64,000 nucleotides of DNA, from assembly GCA_016202545.1 (NCBI GenBank), contig JACQON010000021.1, positions 1 through 64,000 of the forward strand, read 5' to 3'. The notes beneath the pieces were generated by a model, which saw only the letters and a program-made list of their open reading frames with translations, was not told the origin of the DNA and did no database searches. Shown one piece after another: positions 38,941-47,101 of the stretch. Origin of the DNA: Chloroflexota bacterium. GTDB lineage: Bacteria; Chloroflexota; Dehalococcoidia; Dehalococcoidales; JACQON01. Position 1 is the first letter of the stretch, and the number at the start of each line of letters is the position of its first letter. The translations under genes and the position numbers were made by a program.

Positions 38941-39672
38941 CTATTTCAGCATGGTCAGCAATGCGACGCCCTTCATCTGGCGGAAGGTGGCCCCCTGGCT
39001 GGCGGAGCGCAGCGCTGCCTCGGTATCAACGACCTTTATGCCGGAGATGGCATCCACCCCGTAGTCGAACAGGACCGGAGACAGCGGGGAGGTAGGTCCC
39101 ATGACCACCACATAGGCCTCGGGGCGGCACAGGCTGAGGAGGTGCTCAATGGTGTGGTTGGTGAAAGCGCTGGCGGTGATGCCCACCACGTCAGCCCGAG
39201 GGATGAGGTCCTCCGCCTGGTCTTCGGGTAAGTCCCCCTCGCCGGGATGCTTCTCGATGACCCATAGCTCCTCTACCGCCTTGCGAAGCCCCGCAACAAA
39301 GGGGAAATGCCCCACCACGGCTACTTTTTTGTCTTTCCCTCTCTGAGCCAGAAGGTCGCTGGCATTGAGGTCGGCGCAGCGCCCCTGGTCAATCTCAAGG
39401 AGGGAGTTGATAGTCGCCATGCCTATGGCCGCCTCCATCGGGCTATCGGAGTAGATTAACTGGGCTAGCTCCAGGGCATACCGACCAATGAGGAACCCGG
39501 CCTTCTTTATCGGCGGCCCGGCCTCCCCGTGGACGGCTTCCCGGCGCGGCGTTGATGCCAGGCCACAGCCGTGGGTCAGTACCGCCGTCTGAAATGGACC
39601 CACGCGTATGTCCGTTACCCTCGCCTCATGGCTCAGCGTGGAAATTATGTCGTCAATGACCTTCATCACCAT
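38941..39672 (-). CDS. DUF4213/DUF364 protein (putative heavy-metal chelation domain)
   Basis: A 243-residue protein resembling DUF364 proteins with the N-terminal DUF4213 part (conserved-looking GPFQTAVLTHGCGLAST; AAIGMATINSLL) and a Rossmann-like C-terminal domain (VAVVGHFPFV; ADVVGITASAFTNHTIEHLL; VVMGPTSPLSPVLFDYGVD). This family has been proposed to bind metals and is often found in anaerobes beside metal-cofactor or nitrogenase-like genes, but no reaction is established. It heads a minus-strand group with yggS. A divergent A/T-rich spacer separates it from the ADP-ribosylglycohydrolase gene. Confidence 0.72.
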   Translation of the reverse strand: MVMKVIDDIISTLSHEARVTDIRVGPFQTAVLTHGCGLASTPRREAVHGEAGPPIKKAGFLIGRYALELAQLIYSDSPMEAAIGMATINSLLEIDQGRCADLNASDLLAQRGKDKKVAVVGHFPFVAGLRKAVEELWVIEKHPGEGDLPEDQAEDLIPRADVVGITASAFTNHTIEHLLSLCRPEAYVVVMGPTSPLSPVLFDYGVDAISGIKVVDTEAALRSASQGATFRQMKGVALLTMLK

Positions 39673-39752
39673 GCCCCGGGCTGTAACGACGCTTTATAAT
39701 AATGATAGCATAATGGTACTATAATAGGCACGTTAGAATATGTGAGGGTTCT

Positions 39753-40694
39753 TTGACGTTGAGCGGAGAAGTATTGAAGTCCAGGTTCGCGGGCGCTCTG
39801 GTCGGGACCGGCATCGGCGATGCCCTGGGGGCGCCCTTTGAAGGGCGGCGCATGGTCAGCCCGGAAGAGATTGAAGCTGTGGCCGGGAGGCGAGAGGCGC
39901 TGACCTATACCGATGATACCCATATGACCATCGGCCTGGCTGAGTCGCTGCTCCGCAGCCGTGGCTTCGATGCCGATGACCTCGTCCAGACCTTCATGGC
40001 GAACTACGACCTGGAGCCTTACCGCGGCTACGGGCCGGGGCCGCCCCGCCTGTTCCGCCTGGTAAGGGCGGGCACACCCTGGCGCAAGGCTGCCCTGGAG
40101 CTGTACCGGGGCGGCTCCTACGGCAACGGCTCAGCGATGAGGGCGGCTCCCATAGGCGTATTTTACTACGATGACCTGGAGACGCTGAGGGATGTCGCCT
40201 GGAGGTCGAGCGAGACCACCCATGCCCATCGCCTGGGCCGGGAAGGGGCCGCCTTGCAGGCGTGCGCCGTCGCCCTGGCCACCGGCCTTGAGCCAGGGGC
40301 GGCTTTTGACCGTGACGCCTTCCTGTCCGGGCTGTCCGGTTTCGCGCCGGAAGGGATTTATCGGGAGAAGCTGGACGGGATAAGAGGCCTTCCGACTGAA
40401 CCGGACACGGCCGGTGTCGCCGGTGAGCTGGGGAACGGGATAGAGGCCTTCAACTCGGTGCCGGCGGCCATATTCTCCTTTCTTGCCCACCCCGATTCCT
40501 TCGCCCAGGCCGTTCTCTACGCCATCAGCCTGGGCGGAGATACCGATACCATCGGCGCCATGACCGGGGCTATCTCCGGCGCTTACCTGGGCATAGGGGC
40601 AATCCCTGACAGGTGGAAGAATAAGCTTGAGAACAGGCATTACATGGAGCAGCTTGGAGAGAGATTATGGGAGATGAAAGGGCAAGACCGATAG
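39753..40694 (+). CDS. ADP-ribosylglycohydrolase family protein
   Basis: A 313-residue all-helical ADP-ribosyl-hydrolase (DraG/ARH family), which removes ADP-ribose from proteins or small molecules with two magnesium ions. N-terminal [15 protein letters not shown], the metal-binding [15 protein letters not shown] near residue 52, and the second metal motif [20 protein letters not shown] near 260 are all present. It starts with TTG behind GAGGG; a TATAAT at 39720-39725 is a candidate -10. The end overlaps mtnA by 28 bases, so the two are probably co-expressed. No ADP-ribosyltransferase is nearby to indicate the target. Confidence 0.88.
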   Translation: MTLSGEVLKSRFAGALVGTGIGDALGAPFEGRRMVSPEEIEAVAGRREALTYTDDTHMTIGLAESLLRSRGFDADDLVQTFMANYDLEPYRGYGPGPPRLFRLVRAGTPWRKAALELYRGGSYGNGSAMRAAPIGVFYYDDLETLRDVAWRSSETTHAHRLGREGAALQACAVALATGLEPGAAFDRDAFLSGLSGFAPEGIYREKLDGIRGLPTEPDTAGVAGELGNGIEAFNSVPAAIFSFLAHPDSFAQAVLYAISLGGDTDTIGAMTGAISGAYLGIGAIPDRWKNKLENRHYMEQLGERLWEMKGQDR

Positions 40695-41704
40695 AGTGGC
40701 TAGGCGACCATGTCAGGCTCCTCGACCAGACCAGGCTTCCCGGCGAGGAAGTCTACCTTGAGCTTGATAGCTATCAGGGCCTGGCTGAAGCTATCAGGGA
40801 GCTCAGAATCAGGGGCGCGCCGGCCATCGGGGTGGCTGCCGCCTACGGGATGGCCCTGGCTGCCCTGAAAATAGAGGCCGGGAGCAGGGACGATTTCCTG
40901 ACCAGGCTCCGCCGGGCAAGCCGCGCCCTCGCCGCCACCCGGCCCACCGCCGTCAATCTCCGCTGGGCCATCGAGCGCATGAAGAAGGTCGCCGCAGCGG
41001 GCCGGGATATTGGCCGGATTAAGCAGGCCCTGGTTGAGGAGGCGGTCAGAATTCACCGAGAGCAGTTTGAGGCCGACCGCAGGCTCAGCCAACTCGGCGC
41101 CGGGCTGATAAAGGACGGCTCTGTCATCCTGACCCATTGCAACACCGGCGCGCTGGCCACTACCGGCTGCGGCACGGCGCTGGGGGTAATCGGGGCGGCG
41201 GCGGAAGGGGGCAAGGCGGTAAAGGTGCTGGCCACCGAGACCCGCCCGCTGCTCCAGGGGGCGCGGCTGACCTGCTGGGAGCTCCAGCGGGCCGGTATTC
41301 CGGCCACCCTTATCACCGACTCCATGGCCGGCTACTTCATGAGCCGCGGCGGGGTTGACTGCGTCATCGTCGGCGCCGACCGTATCGCCGCCAACGGCGA
41401 TACCGCCAACAAGATAGGCACCTATACCCTGGCGGTGCTGGCCAGAGAAAACGGCATCCCCTTCTATGTGGCCGCCCCCACCTCCACCATAGACCCAACT
41501 CTCGCCGCCGGCGACGACATCCCCATCGAGCAGCGCCGCCCGGAAGAGGTGACTCATATCCGGGGAGTGCCCATCGCCCCCGAAGGTTGTCAGGCCGCCA
41601 ACCCCGCCTTTGACATCACCCCCCATAAATATATCACCGCCATCATCACCGAGCGTGGTATAATTAGAGAACCGTTTGGGGAGGGGATAAGGAGAATCTT
41701 GTGA
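40667..41704 (+). CDS. mtnA: S-methyl-5-thioribose-1-phosphate isomerase
   Basis: MtnA converts methylthioribose-1-phosphate to methylthioribulose-1-phosphate in methionine salvage. The 345-residue protein has [13 protein letters not shown] near residue 45, the catalytic cysteine/aspartate segments [11 protein letters not shown] (~155) and [18 protein letters not shown] (~237), all diagnostic within the eIF2B-like family. It starts inside the end of the ADP-ribosylglycohydrolase gene behind GGAGAGAG. Its substrate would be made by mtnP about 1.4 kb downstream; later salvage genes are not in the window. Confidence 0.95.
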   Translation: MGDERARPIEWLGDHVRLLDQTRLPGEEVYLELDSYQGLAEAIRELRIRGAPAIGVAAAYGMALAALKIEAGSRDDFLTRLRRASRALAATRPTAVNLRWAIERMKKVAAAGRDIGRIKQALVEEAVRIHREQFEADRRLSQLGAGLIKDGSVILTHCNTGALATTGCGTALGVIGAAAEGGKAVKVLATETRPLLQGARLTCWELQRAGIPATLITDSMAGYFMSRGGVDCVIVGADRIAANGDTANKIGTYTLAVLARENGIPFYVAAPTSTIDPTLAAGDDIPIEQRRPEEVTHIRGVPIAPEGCQAANPAFDITPHKYITAIITERGIIREPFGEGIRRIL

Positions 41705-41727
41705 AGCAAAAAGGAAAGACTCTTTCT

Positions 41728-42015
41728 TTACCCACCAAATACGTGAACTGTCCACACAACAAGGGCAATCATCAAGACTGCAATCGCTAAAGTAATCCAA
41801 TCCCTTCTATTCATGGTTGCATACTCATGCTCGGTAACTGTTTGGCTTGTTTGTGGTTGCCCTTCTTGTACACCTGTCTTTCTAAGTTCTTCTTTCATAG
41901 TTTCAGCTTTTGCAGACTCTTTCTGTTCCGATTCTTTCATCAGCTGAGCGCCACAGCGAAAGCAAAACTTGTCCTCTCGGTTCACCTCATTCCCACAATT
42001 TGCGCAATAAGGCAT
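41728..42015 (-). CDS. Small zinc-ribbon protein with C-terminal membrane anchor
   Basis: A 95-residue protein: an N-terminal zinc ribbon (CANCGNEV ... CFRCGAQL, two CxxC knuckles 15 residues apart), a charged, glutamate/glutamine-rich linker, and one C-terminal membrane helix (~residues 73-92). Function is unknown. AGGAG lies 6-7 bases before the ATG. It is the last of three zinc-ribbon genes in a row on the minus strand and its base composition is richer in A/T than the flanking mtnA and mtnP genes, which suggests acquisition. Confidence 0.75.
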   Translation of the reverse strand: MPYCANCGNEVNREDKFCFRCGAQLMKESEQKESAKAETMKEELRKTGVQEGQPQTSQTVTEHEYATMNRRDWITLAIAVLMIALVVWTVHVFGG

Positions 42016-42071
42016 AGTACAACTCCTATCCTATCGCATGTGCAATTATTTGGCTTTCCTTTGGGATAGTA

Positions 42072-42494
42072 TTAGCTCTGGTTTAAAACTATTACGGCGA
42101 TTGCCCAAATTGCCAAAAGGATAATGAGGGGGATTAAACCCCCTAATGCCCACTGTTTTTGCACTTCTTTGAAATGTTTGATACTATCCCATCGCTTGTT
42201 ACGCCAAGCCCATTCATTTCCCTTAGCACCTAAGACAAATGGCATGATAATCTGCACAACAGGAATAAAGGTTAGAAAAGAAATGTAGGTTTTATTCCCT
42301 ATCCCCCAAATCCACCATAGTAGGAATGCTCCCCAGTTCCAGCCTTTGATCTCAGCAGGGACTACCGCCTCAGTTCTTCGACCAGACGTGTTTTCTACCG
42401 AGCTGGCGATTGGAATGGGTAGTTCTTGCCCACAACTAGGGCAATATACCATTCCACTAGATACTCCCTTGCCGCAATTGGGACAGAAAGGCAT
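42072..42494 (-). CDS. Zinc-ribbon membrane protein
   Basis: A 140-residue protein with an N-terminal zinc ribbon (CPNCGKGV ... CPSCGQEL), a short linker, then a hydrophobic domain with about three membrane helices. The segment GWNWGAFLLWWIWG and the following GAKGNEWAWRNKRWDS are shared with a widespread uncharacterised family of zinc-ribbon membrane proteins. GGAG lies 7 bases before the ATG. It is 56 bases upstream of the other zinc-ribbon membrane gene and 24 bases downstream of the 47-residue zinc-ribbon gene, so they are likely one transcript. Confidence 0.78.
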   Translation of the reverse strand: MPFCPNCGKGVSSGMVYCPSCGQELPIPIASSVENTSGRRTEAVVPAEIKGWNWGAFLLWWIWGIGNKTYISFLTFIPVVQIIMPFVLGAKGNEWAWRNKRWDSIKHFKEVQKQWALGGLIPLIILLAIWAIAVIVLNQS

Positions 42495-42518
42495 GACTCA
42501 CTCCGACCAGCAGCATAG

Positions 42519-42662
42519 CTAGCCTGTTAGTCTTTTACCACATTGCTGGCAAAATCCCATTTCCTCGCTTACCTTGCACCCTGTGGTCTTACAGGAGGGG
42601 CATTCCCAAATAATGTAACCTAGCCGGTCATGATAACCTCTGTTGCCCCAGATGAATACCAT
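42519..42662 (-). CDS. 47-residue zinc-ribbon microprotein
   Basis: A 47-codon open frame ending 24 bases before the next zinc-ribbon gene. It encodes MVFIWGNRG..., then CPSCKTTGC (residues 21-29) and CQQCGKRL (38-45), i.e. a compact zinc ribbon with C-x2-C knuckles. A GGAG Shine-Dalgarno sequence sits 7 bases upstream of the ATG and a near-consensus promoter (42706-42735) lies ~45 bases further up. The size, cysteine pattern, ribosome-binding site and operon position together support a real gene. Function unknown; nucleic-acid or protein binding is a guess. Confidence 0.65.
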   Translation of the reverse strand: MVFIWGNRGYHDRLGYIIWECPSCKTTGCKVSEEMGFCQQCGKRLTG

Positions 42663-42705
42663 CCGTACTCTCCAAGCGCTTAACTGCCTTTCATTTTGTA
42701 CTTCT

Positions 42706-42735
42706 CTTATACTCCGAATAACGCCCTTTTGTCAA
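42706..42735 (-). promoter_or_regulatory. Putative sigma-70 promoter of the zinc-ribbon cassette
   Basis: Minus strand TTGACA (42730-42735), 18-base spacer, TATAAG (42706-42711), about 45 bases upstream of the 47-residue zinc-ribbon gene. Confidence 0.65.
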
Positions 42736-42785
42736 TACATCCGTTAAGGTTATGGTAATTATTGGACAGTGCTCAAAGTTTCATA

Positions 42786-42801
42786 GTTGCCACTTGGCAA
42801 C
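42786..42801. promoter_or_regulatory. Operator-like palindrome upstream of the antitoxin-like gene
   Basis: Inverted repeat GTTGCC / GGCAAC with an ACTT centre (AGTTGCCACTTGGCAACC region). Short palindromes of this form are common operators of toxin-antitoxin repressors. It lies ~55 bases upstream of a TATAAT (42859-42864) with no good -35, which is a candidate promoter of the downstream genes. Confidence 0.4.
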
Positions 42802-42895
42802 CATGGCGATAGCGGGTTCAGTAGTCTTCGGTCGATACAAACACGCCGAAAAATCAGCTATAATAAGGTAAGATATTTTATGGCAGAGGCTGACG

Positions 42896-43105
42896 GTGAA
42901 GGTAAATGAACTCAGTGTGGAACAGCTGAAAGCGTTGATTCAGGATACGATAGAGGCGACGCTGCGGGAGTACCTGGGCGACTCTGATGAGGGGTTGGAA
43001 CTGAAAGAAGAGGTCATCCAGAGACTGAAAGCTCGCAAAGCATTTAAGAGGCCGAAAATCCCAATGGAGCAAGTAGCCGGGAGGTTACCTAATGCCGCAG
43101 GCTAA
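42896..43105 (+). CDS. Small antitoxin-like protein upstream of mtnP
   Basis: A 69-residue acidic, helical protein of the kind often annotated as an uncharacterised antitoxin-like family (pattern LSVEQLKALIQDTIEATL then YLGDSDEGLELKEEV and a basic RLKARKAFKR tail). No toxin gene follows; instead mtnP begins inside its last codons (14-base overlap). It starts with GTG behind GAGG. It may be a solitary antitoxin remnant or a small protein co-opted into the methionine-salvage unit. Assignment is by resemblance only. Confidence 0.6.
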   Translation: MKVNELSVEQLKALIQDTIEATLREYLGDSDEGLELKEEVIQRLKARKAFKRPKIPMEQVAGRLPNAAG

Positions 43106-43955
43106 AATCGGCGTTATCGGCGGGAGCGGGCTGTATGATATTGACGGGCTGACCGGGGTGGAAGAGGTTGATGTAAGCACCCCCTTCGGCAGGCCGAGTG
43201 ACGCCATCGCCATCGGCAGGCTGGAGGGGATGGGGATAGCCTTTTTGCCCCGCCACGGCAAGGGGCACCGCATCTCGCCCGGCGAGATTCCGGCCAGGGC
43301 TAACATCTACGCCCTCAAATCGCTGGGGGTGGAGTGGCTTATCTCGGTCAACGCCGTGGGCAGCTTCAAAGCGGAAATCAAGCCCGGCGACCTGGTCATC
43401 CCCGACCAGATGATTGACCGCACCCGCGGCCGCATCAGCACCTTCTTCGGCGGGGGCATCGTCGTCCATATCCCCTTCGCCAACCCCATCTGCCCGGTGC
43501 TCAGCCAGATTGTCTACCAGGCAGCGGTCGAGGTCGGCGCAGCCGTGCACCGCGGAGGCACCTATCTCGTTATGGAAGGCCCGGCCTTCTCCACGCGGGC
43601 CGAGTCCAGGCTGTACCGCTCCTGGGGTGCCGACATCATCGGCATGACCGCTCTGCCTGAGGCCAGGCTGGCGCGGGAAGCCGAGATGTGCTACGCCATC
43701 ATCGCCGGCGTCACTGACTATGATAGCTGGCGTGAGGAAAGCGAGCCTCTGGCCATAGATGCCATCATCGCCGTCCTGCGCCGGAACATCGACAATATCA
43801 AGCAGATTATCAAGCTGGCCGTAGGCCGGATACCAGAGGCACGCCAGTGTGAATGCGCCACGGCATTGAAGACGGCCATCGTCACCGACCCCGGAATGGT
43901 GCCGGCCCGGCAAAAGACAAAGCTCAAACTGCTGCTGGGCAAGTACGTCGAGTAA
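43092..43955 (+). CDS. mtnP: S-methyl-5'-thioadenosine phosphorylase
   Basis: MtnP phosphorolyses methylthioadenosine to adenine and methylthioribose-1-phosphate, feeding MtnA. The 287-residue protein begins IGVIGGSGLYDIDG, has RHGKGHRISPGEIPARANI (phosphate and substrate binding) near residue 54, and EGPAFSTRAESRLYR and GMTALPEARLAREAEMCYA in the nucleoside-phosphorylase fold. It overlaps the small antitoxin-like gene. Full length. Confidence 0.94.
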   Translation: MPQAKIGVIGGSGLYDIDGLTGVEEVDVSTPFGRPSDAIAIGRLEGMGIAFLPRHGKGHRISPGEIPARANIYALKSLGVEWLISVNAVGSFKAEIKPGDLVIPDQMIDRTRGRISTFFGGGIVVHIPFANPICPVLSQIVYQAAVEVGAAVHRGGTYLVMEGPAFSTRAESRLYRSWGADIIGMTALPEARLAREAEMCYAIIAGVTDYDSWREESEPLAIDAIIAVLRRNIDNIKQIIKLAVGRIPEARQCECATALKTAIVTDPGMVPARQKTKLKLLLGKYVE

Positions 43956-43965
43956 TAAGACGTGC

Positions 43966-43994
43966 CCGGCCGCGGGAGGGCCTTCCCCGGCCGG
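43966..43994 (+). terminator. GC-rich hairpin after mtnP (possible terminator)
   Basis: CCGGCC (43966-43971) / GGCCGG (43989-43994) with further inner pairing (GGGAGG with CCTTCCC). It is followed by ATTTATG rather than a clean T run, so termination is uncertain. Confidence 0.35.
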
Positions 43995-44051
43995 CGGATT
44001 TATGCTTTAATATAGGCGTGGGATTGACGGACTTAGAAAGGCCCGGCCTTT

Positions 44052-45083
44052 ATGCCTGACACCGATTTCGGCTGCCTGCCGACAGTCATCGGCAGCATGC
44101 CCCACACCGACCCGGAAAGCGCCTGCGCCCAGGTCATCACCTATCTCAAGGACATCCCGGCCTGGCCCCAGTTGCCCAGGCGCTCCTTCCTGGAAAATAT
44201 GTGCGTCCAGTATAGCCAGGGCTTCCCCGGGCTGGTGACGGAAAGCGAGCGCATCTATGTCGACCGCTCTCAGGACCTGAGCCGACCCCTTGAGCGGCTA
44301 TATGCCGCCTACCTGAAGAACGACATTGACGAGTACCCCGTCACCCCTGAGTATGCCGCCGGACTCCACAGCTTCCTGGCCCTGGCTGGCCTGTCTCCGC
44401 TGGCGGTAAAAGGGCAGGTAACCGGCCCGGTCACCTGGGGTCTGACCGTCACCGATGAGACCCGCCGCGCCGTTCTCTATGATGACACCCTGGCCGACGC
44501 CGCGGCCAAGCTGCTCAGGCTGAAGGCGGGCTGGCAGGAAAAGAAGCTCAGGCAGATTTCCAGGAACACCATTATCTTCGTTGATGAGCCGTATATGGAG
44601 GCCTACGGCTCCAGCAGCTTCATCGCCGTGTCCAGGGAGAGGGTAATCAGCCTGCTGGAAGAGGTCTTTGGCGGCATCAGCGGGCTCAAAGGAGTCCATT
44701 GCTGCGGCAACACCGACTGGTCGGTCCTGCTCGATACCAGCGCCGATATAGTGAGCTTTGACGCCTACAATTACGCCCGGTCGCTGAGCCTCTATCCCGC
44801 CGAAGTAAAAAGGTTCCTGGACAGGGGAGGCGCTATAGCCTGGGGAATAGTGCCCAATAACGAGGAGGCCCTGGCCAAAGAATCGGCGGCCAGCCTGAAA
44901 GACCGCCTGGAGGAAGCCATGGCGCCTTTAACCAGGAAGGGGATTCCCTTCAAGCAACTCATCGAGCGGGGATTGCTCACCCCGAGCTGCGGGCTGGCGT
45001 CTGTGTCCACTGAAGAAGCTTCTGCCCGGGCGCTGGAGCTGCTGGTTGCGCTCTCAGCCAAGATGAGGAAGCGGTATATCTAG
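44052..45083 (+). CDS. Core-MetE-like methionine synthase (UROD/MetE-like barrel)
   Basis: A 343-residue protein matching only the C-terminal catalytic barrel of cobalamin-independent methionine synthase. Candidate zinc ligands are the histidine and cysteine of GVHCCGNTDW (near residue 216) and the cysteine of TPSCGLASV (near 311), which fit the H-x-C...C pattern of MetE. The N-terminal folate-binding barrel of full MetE (~750 residues) is absent. Such 'core' MetE enzymes in Dehalococcoides and methanogens take the methyl group from a methyl-corrinoid protein rather than from methyl-folate. Its place between mtnP and ahcY/metK fits methionine synthesis, but UROD-fold methyltransferases of other function remain possible. 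Confidence 0.78.
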   Translation: MPDTDFGCLPTVIGSMPHTDPESACAQVITYLKDIPAWPQLPRRSFLENMCVQYSQGFPGLVTESERIYVDRSQDLSRPLERLYAAYLKNDIDEYPVTPEYAAGLHSFLALAGLSPLAVKGQVTGPVTWGLTVTDETRRAVLYDDTLADAAAKLLRLKAGWQEKKLRQISRNTIIFVDEPYMEAYGSSSFIAVSRERVISLLEEVFGGISGLKGVHCCGNTDWSVLLDTSADIVSFDAYNYARSLSLYPAEVKRFLDRGGAIAWGIVPNNEEALAKESAASLKDRLEEAMAPLTRKGIPFKQLIERGLLTPSCGLASVSTEEASARALELLVALSAKMRKRYI

Positions 45084-45145
45084 CAGGAAGACGCCGCGGC
45101 CGCTCTTTCGCCTGTTTTATCGGCACCTGTGGCCACCGGGCCGTA

Positions 45146-45174
45146 TGGTAAAAACGCCGGCTTTGGTGTATACT
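45146..45174 (+). promoter_or_regulatory. Weak putative promoter upstream of the NTPase-glnA genes
   Basis: TGGTAA (45146-45151), 17-base spacer, TATACT (45169-45174). The -10 is good and the -35 poor. Confidence 0.35.
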
Positions 45175-45199
45175 ACTAACTTAAAAAGCCCGGAGTTCC

Positions 45200-45703
45200 A
45201 TGGGGCAAGTTTGTCTGCTTACCGGCAAACCAGGGACGGGGAAGACCAGCATCATCAAACAGGTGGTGGCCGGGCTCAAAGGCAAGGCCGGTGGCTTTTA
45301 CACCGAGGAAATACGGAGGCAGGGAATCAGGGAGGGCTTCAGGCTGTTCACCCTGGACGGGCAGAGCGCCATACTGGCCCATGTCGATATCGAAAGCCCC
45401 TATCGAGTAGGCAAGTACGGGGTTGATGTCGACAGCCTGGAGCGGGTGGGTGTGCCCGCCCTGCGCCGCGCAGCCGGGGACTGCGACCTAGTGGTGATTG
45501 ATGAAATCGGGAAGATGGAGCTATTCTCCGCCAGCTTCAGGGAAACCGTGTGGCAGATAATAACCAGCGGGAAGCGGGTGCTGGGAACTATCATGCTCCA
45601 GCCCCACCCGTGGGCGGACGCCATCAAGCGCCTGCCTGGTTTAGAGCTGATAACGGTTACCAGGACCAACCACCGGGAAGTGCTGGAGAAGTTATCCGCA
45701 TAG
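45200..45703 (+). CDS. THEP1-type nucleoside-triphosphatase
   Basis: A 167-residue P-loop NTPase of the THEP1 (YjeQ-unrelated, COG1618) family. Walker A LLTGKPGTGKTSIIKQVV is at the N-terminus and Walker B LVVIDEIGKMELFS near residue 96, followed by a GTIMLQPHP segment. THEP1 enzymes hydrolyse NTPs slowly in vitro; the cellular role is unknown. It lies 18 bases before glnA, so the two are likely co-transcribed. Confidence 0.85.
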   Translation: MGQVCLLTGKPGTGKTSIIKQVVAGLKGKAGGFYTEEIRRQGIREGFRLFTLDGQSAILAHVDIESPYRVGKYGVDVDSLERVGVPALRRAAGDCDLVVIDEIGKMELFSASFRETVWQIITSGKRVLGTIMLQPHPWADAIKRLPGLELITVTRTNHREVLEKLSA

Positions 45704-45721
45704 GGGAAGGAGGCAATAGAA

Positions 45722-47065
45722 ATGAACCTGAAAAATAGTGACGAGGCCAAAGAGTATGTCCGCAAGATGGTCAAGGAGCGCGATGTAAAGTTCATCCGGC
45801 TGTGGTTCACCGATATCCTGGGCTTCTTGAAGGGCTTTGCCATTACCGTGGAAGAGTTGGATGGCGCCCTGGAGGAAGGGATGGGGTTTGACGGTTCCTC
45901 GATAGAGGGGTTCGCTCGCATAGATGAGAGCGATATGGTAGCTATGCCCGACCCTAACACCTTTGTCGTACTCCCCGAAAAGCTGCGAGAAAAACACGGC
46001 ATAGCCAGGATGTTTTGTGACATTCTGCGGCCAGGAGGCAAGCCTTTCGAGGGTGACCCCAGGTATGTTCTCAAGCGGAACTTGCAGCGGGCGGCGGACA
46101 TGGGCTTCACTTACTACGTGGGGCCGGAACTGGAGTACTTCTACTTCAAGGACTCCAAGGGGACCGAGATACTGGATGAAGGGGGCTATTTTGACATGGT
46201 CCCCCTGGATGCCGCCATCGGCCTGAGAAAGGAAACCGTGCTCACGCTGGAAGAGCTGGGCATCGGCGTGGAATACTCTCACCATGAGGTAGCTACCAGC
46301 CAGCACGAGATAGATATGAGGTATACTGACGCCCTGACCATGGCGGATAGCGTGATGACCTACCGCCTGGTGGTCAAAGAGGTAGCTCTCAAGCACGGCG
46401 TCTATGCTACCTTTATGCCCAAGCCGGTTTTCGGCATCAACGGCAGCGGTATGCATACCCACCAGTCGCTGTTCCGGGGCGAGCGGAACGCCTTCTTCGA
46501 CTCGAAAGACCCCTATTGCCTTTCCGGGATGGCCAGGCACTATATAGCCGGTCTGCTGAAGCATGCTCCTGAAATTACCTCTATCACCAACCAGTGGATA
46601 AACTCTTACAAGCGGCTGGTTCCCGGCTACGAGGCGCCGGTATACCTGTCCTGGGCACGACGCAACCGCTCTGACCTGATTAGAGTCCCTGAGTACCGGC
46701 CGGGCAGGGAAAAGGCGACTAGGATTGAATTCCGCTCTCCCGACCCGGCCTGCAACCCTTACCTTGCCTTCAGCGTGATGCTGGCCGCCGGGCTGGAAGG
46801 GGTGGAGAAGGAATATCCGAGCCCCGACCCGGTCGAAGAAAATGTGTATGAGATGACCGAGGAGGAGAGACAGAGCAGGGGGATACGTTCCCTGCCTGCC
46901 AGCCTTCTGGAGGCCATCCAGCTCACTGAAAAAAGCAAGTTGGTGCGAAAAGCTCTCGGCGACCATGTTTTTGATGCTTTCATCAAGAACAAGAAGATAG
47001 AGTGGGACCAGTACCGGACACAGGTAACTGAATATGAGCTTAAGAGATACCTGCCAGTGCTGTAG
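45722..47065 (+). CDS. glnA: Glutamine synthetase, type I
   Basis: GlnA makes glutamine from glutamate, ammonia and ATP. The 447-residue protein has the beta-grasp domain with DGSSIEGFARIDESDM (near 60), the catalytic domain with VGPELEYFYF (~135), HHEVATSQHEIDMRY (~187) and NGSGMHTHQSLF (~242), and RIEFRSPDPACNPYLAF near 340. The length is that of the shorter GSI-alpha type common in Firmicutes and Chloroflexota. AAGGAGG precedes the ATG by 8 bases. nadE follows after 36 bases; it uses glutamine as nitrogen donor. Confidence 0.96.
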   Translation: MNLKNSDEAKEYVRKMVKERDVKFIRLWFTDILGFLKGFAITVEELDGALEEGMGFDGSSIEGFARIDESDMVAMPDPNTFVVLPEKLREKHGIARMFCDILRPGGKPFEGDPRYVLKRNLQRAADMGFTYYVGPELEYFYFKDSKGTEILDEGGYFDMVPLDAAIGLRKETVLTLEELGIGVEYSHHEVATSQHEIDMRYTDALTMADSVMTYRLVVKEVALKHGVYATFMPKPVFGINGSGMHTHQSLFRGERNAFFDSKDPYCLSGMARHYIAGLLKHAPEITSITNQWINSYKRLVPGYEAPVYLSWARRNRSDLIRVPEYRPGREKATRIEFRSPDPACNPYLAFSVMLAAGLEGVEKEYPSPDPVEENVYEMTEEERQSRGIRSLPASLLEAIQLTEKSKLVRKALGDHVFDAFIKNKKIEWDQYRTQVTEYELKRYLPVL

Positions 47066-47101
47066 GTCAGACTCACACGGCCAGCGTGACGGAGGCAGCC
47101 T

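Noticed and set aside
42880..42909. Nine-codon frame ahead of the antitoxin-like gene (possible leader peptide)
   Set aside because: It has no distinctive codons or ribosome-binding site and overlaps the real start.
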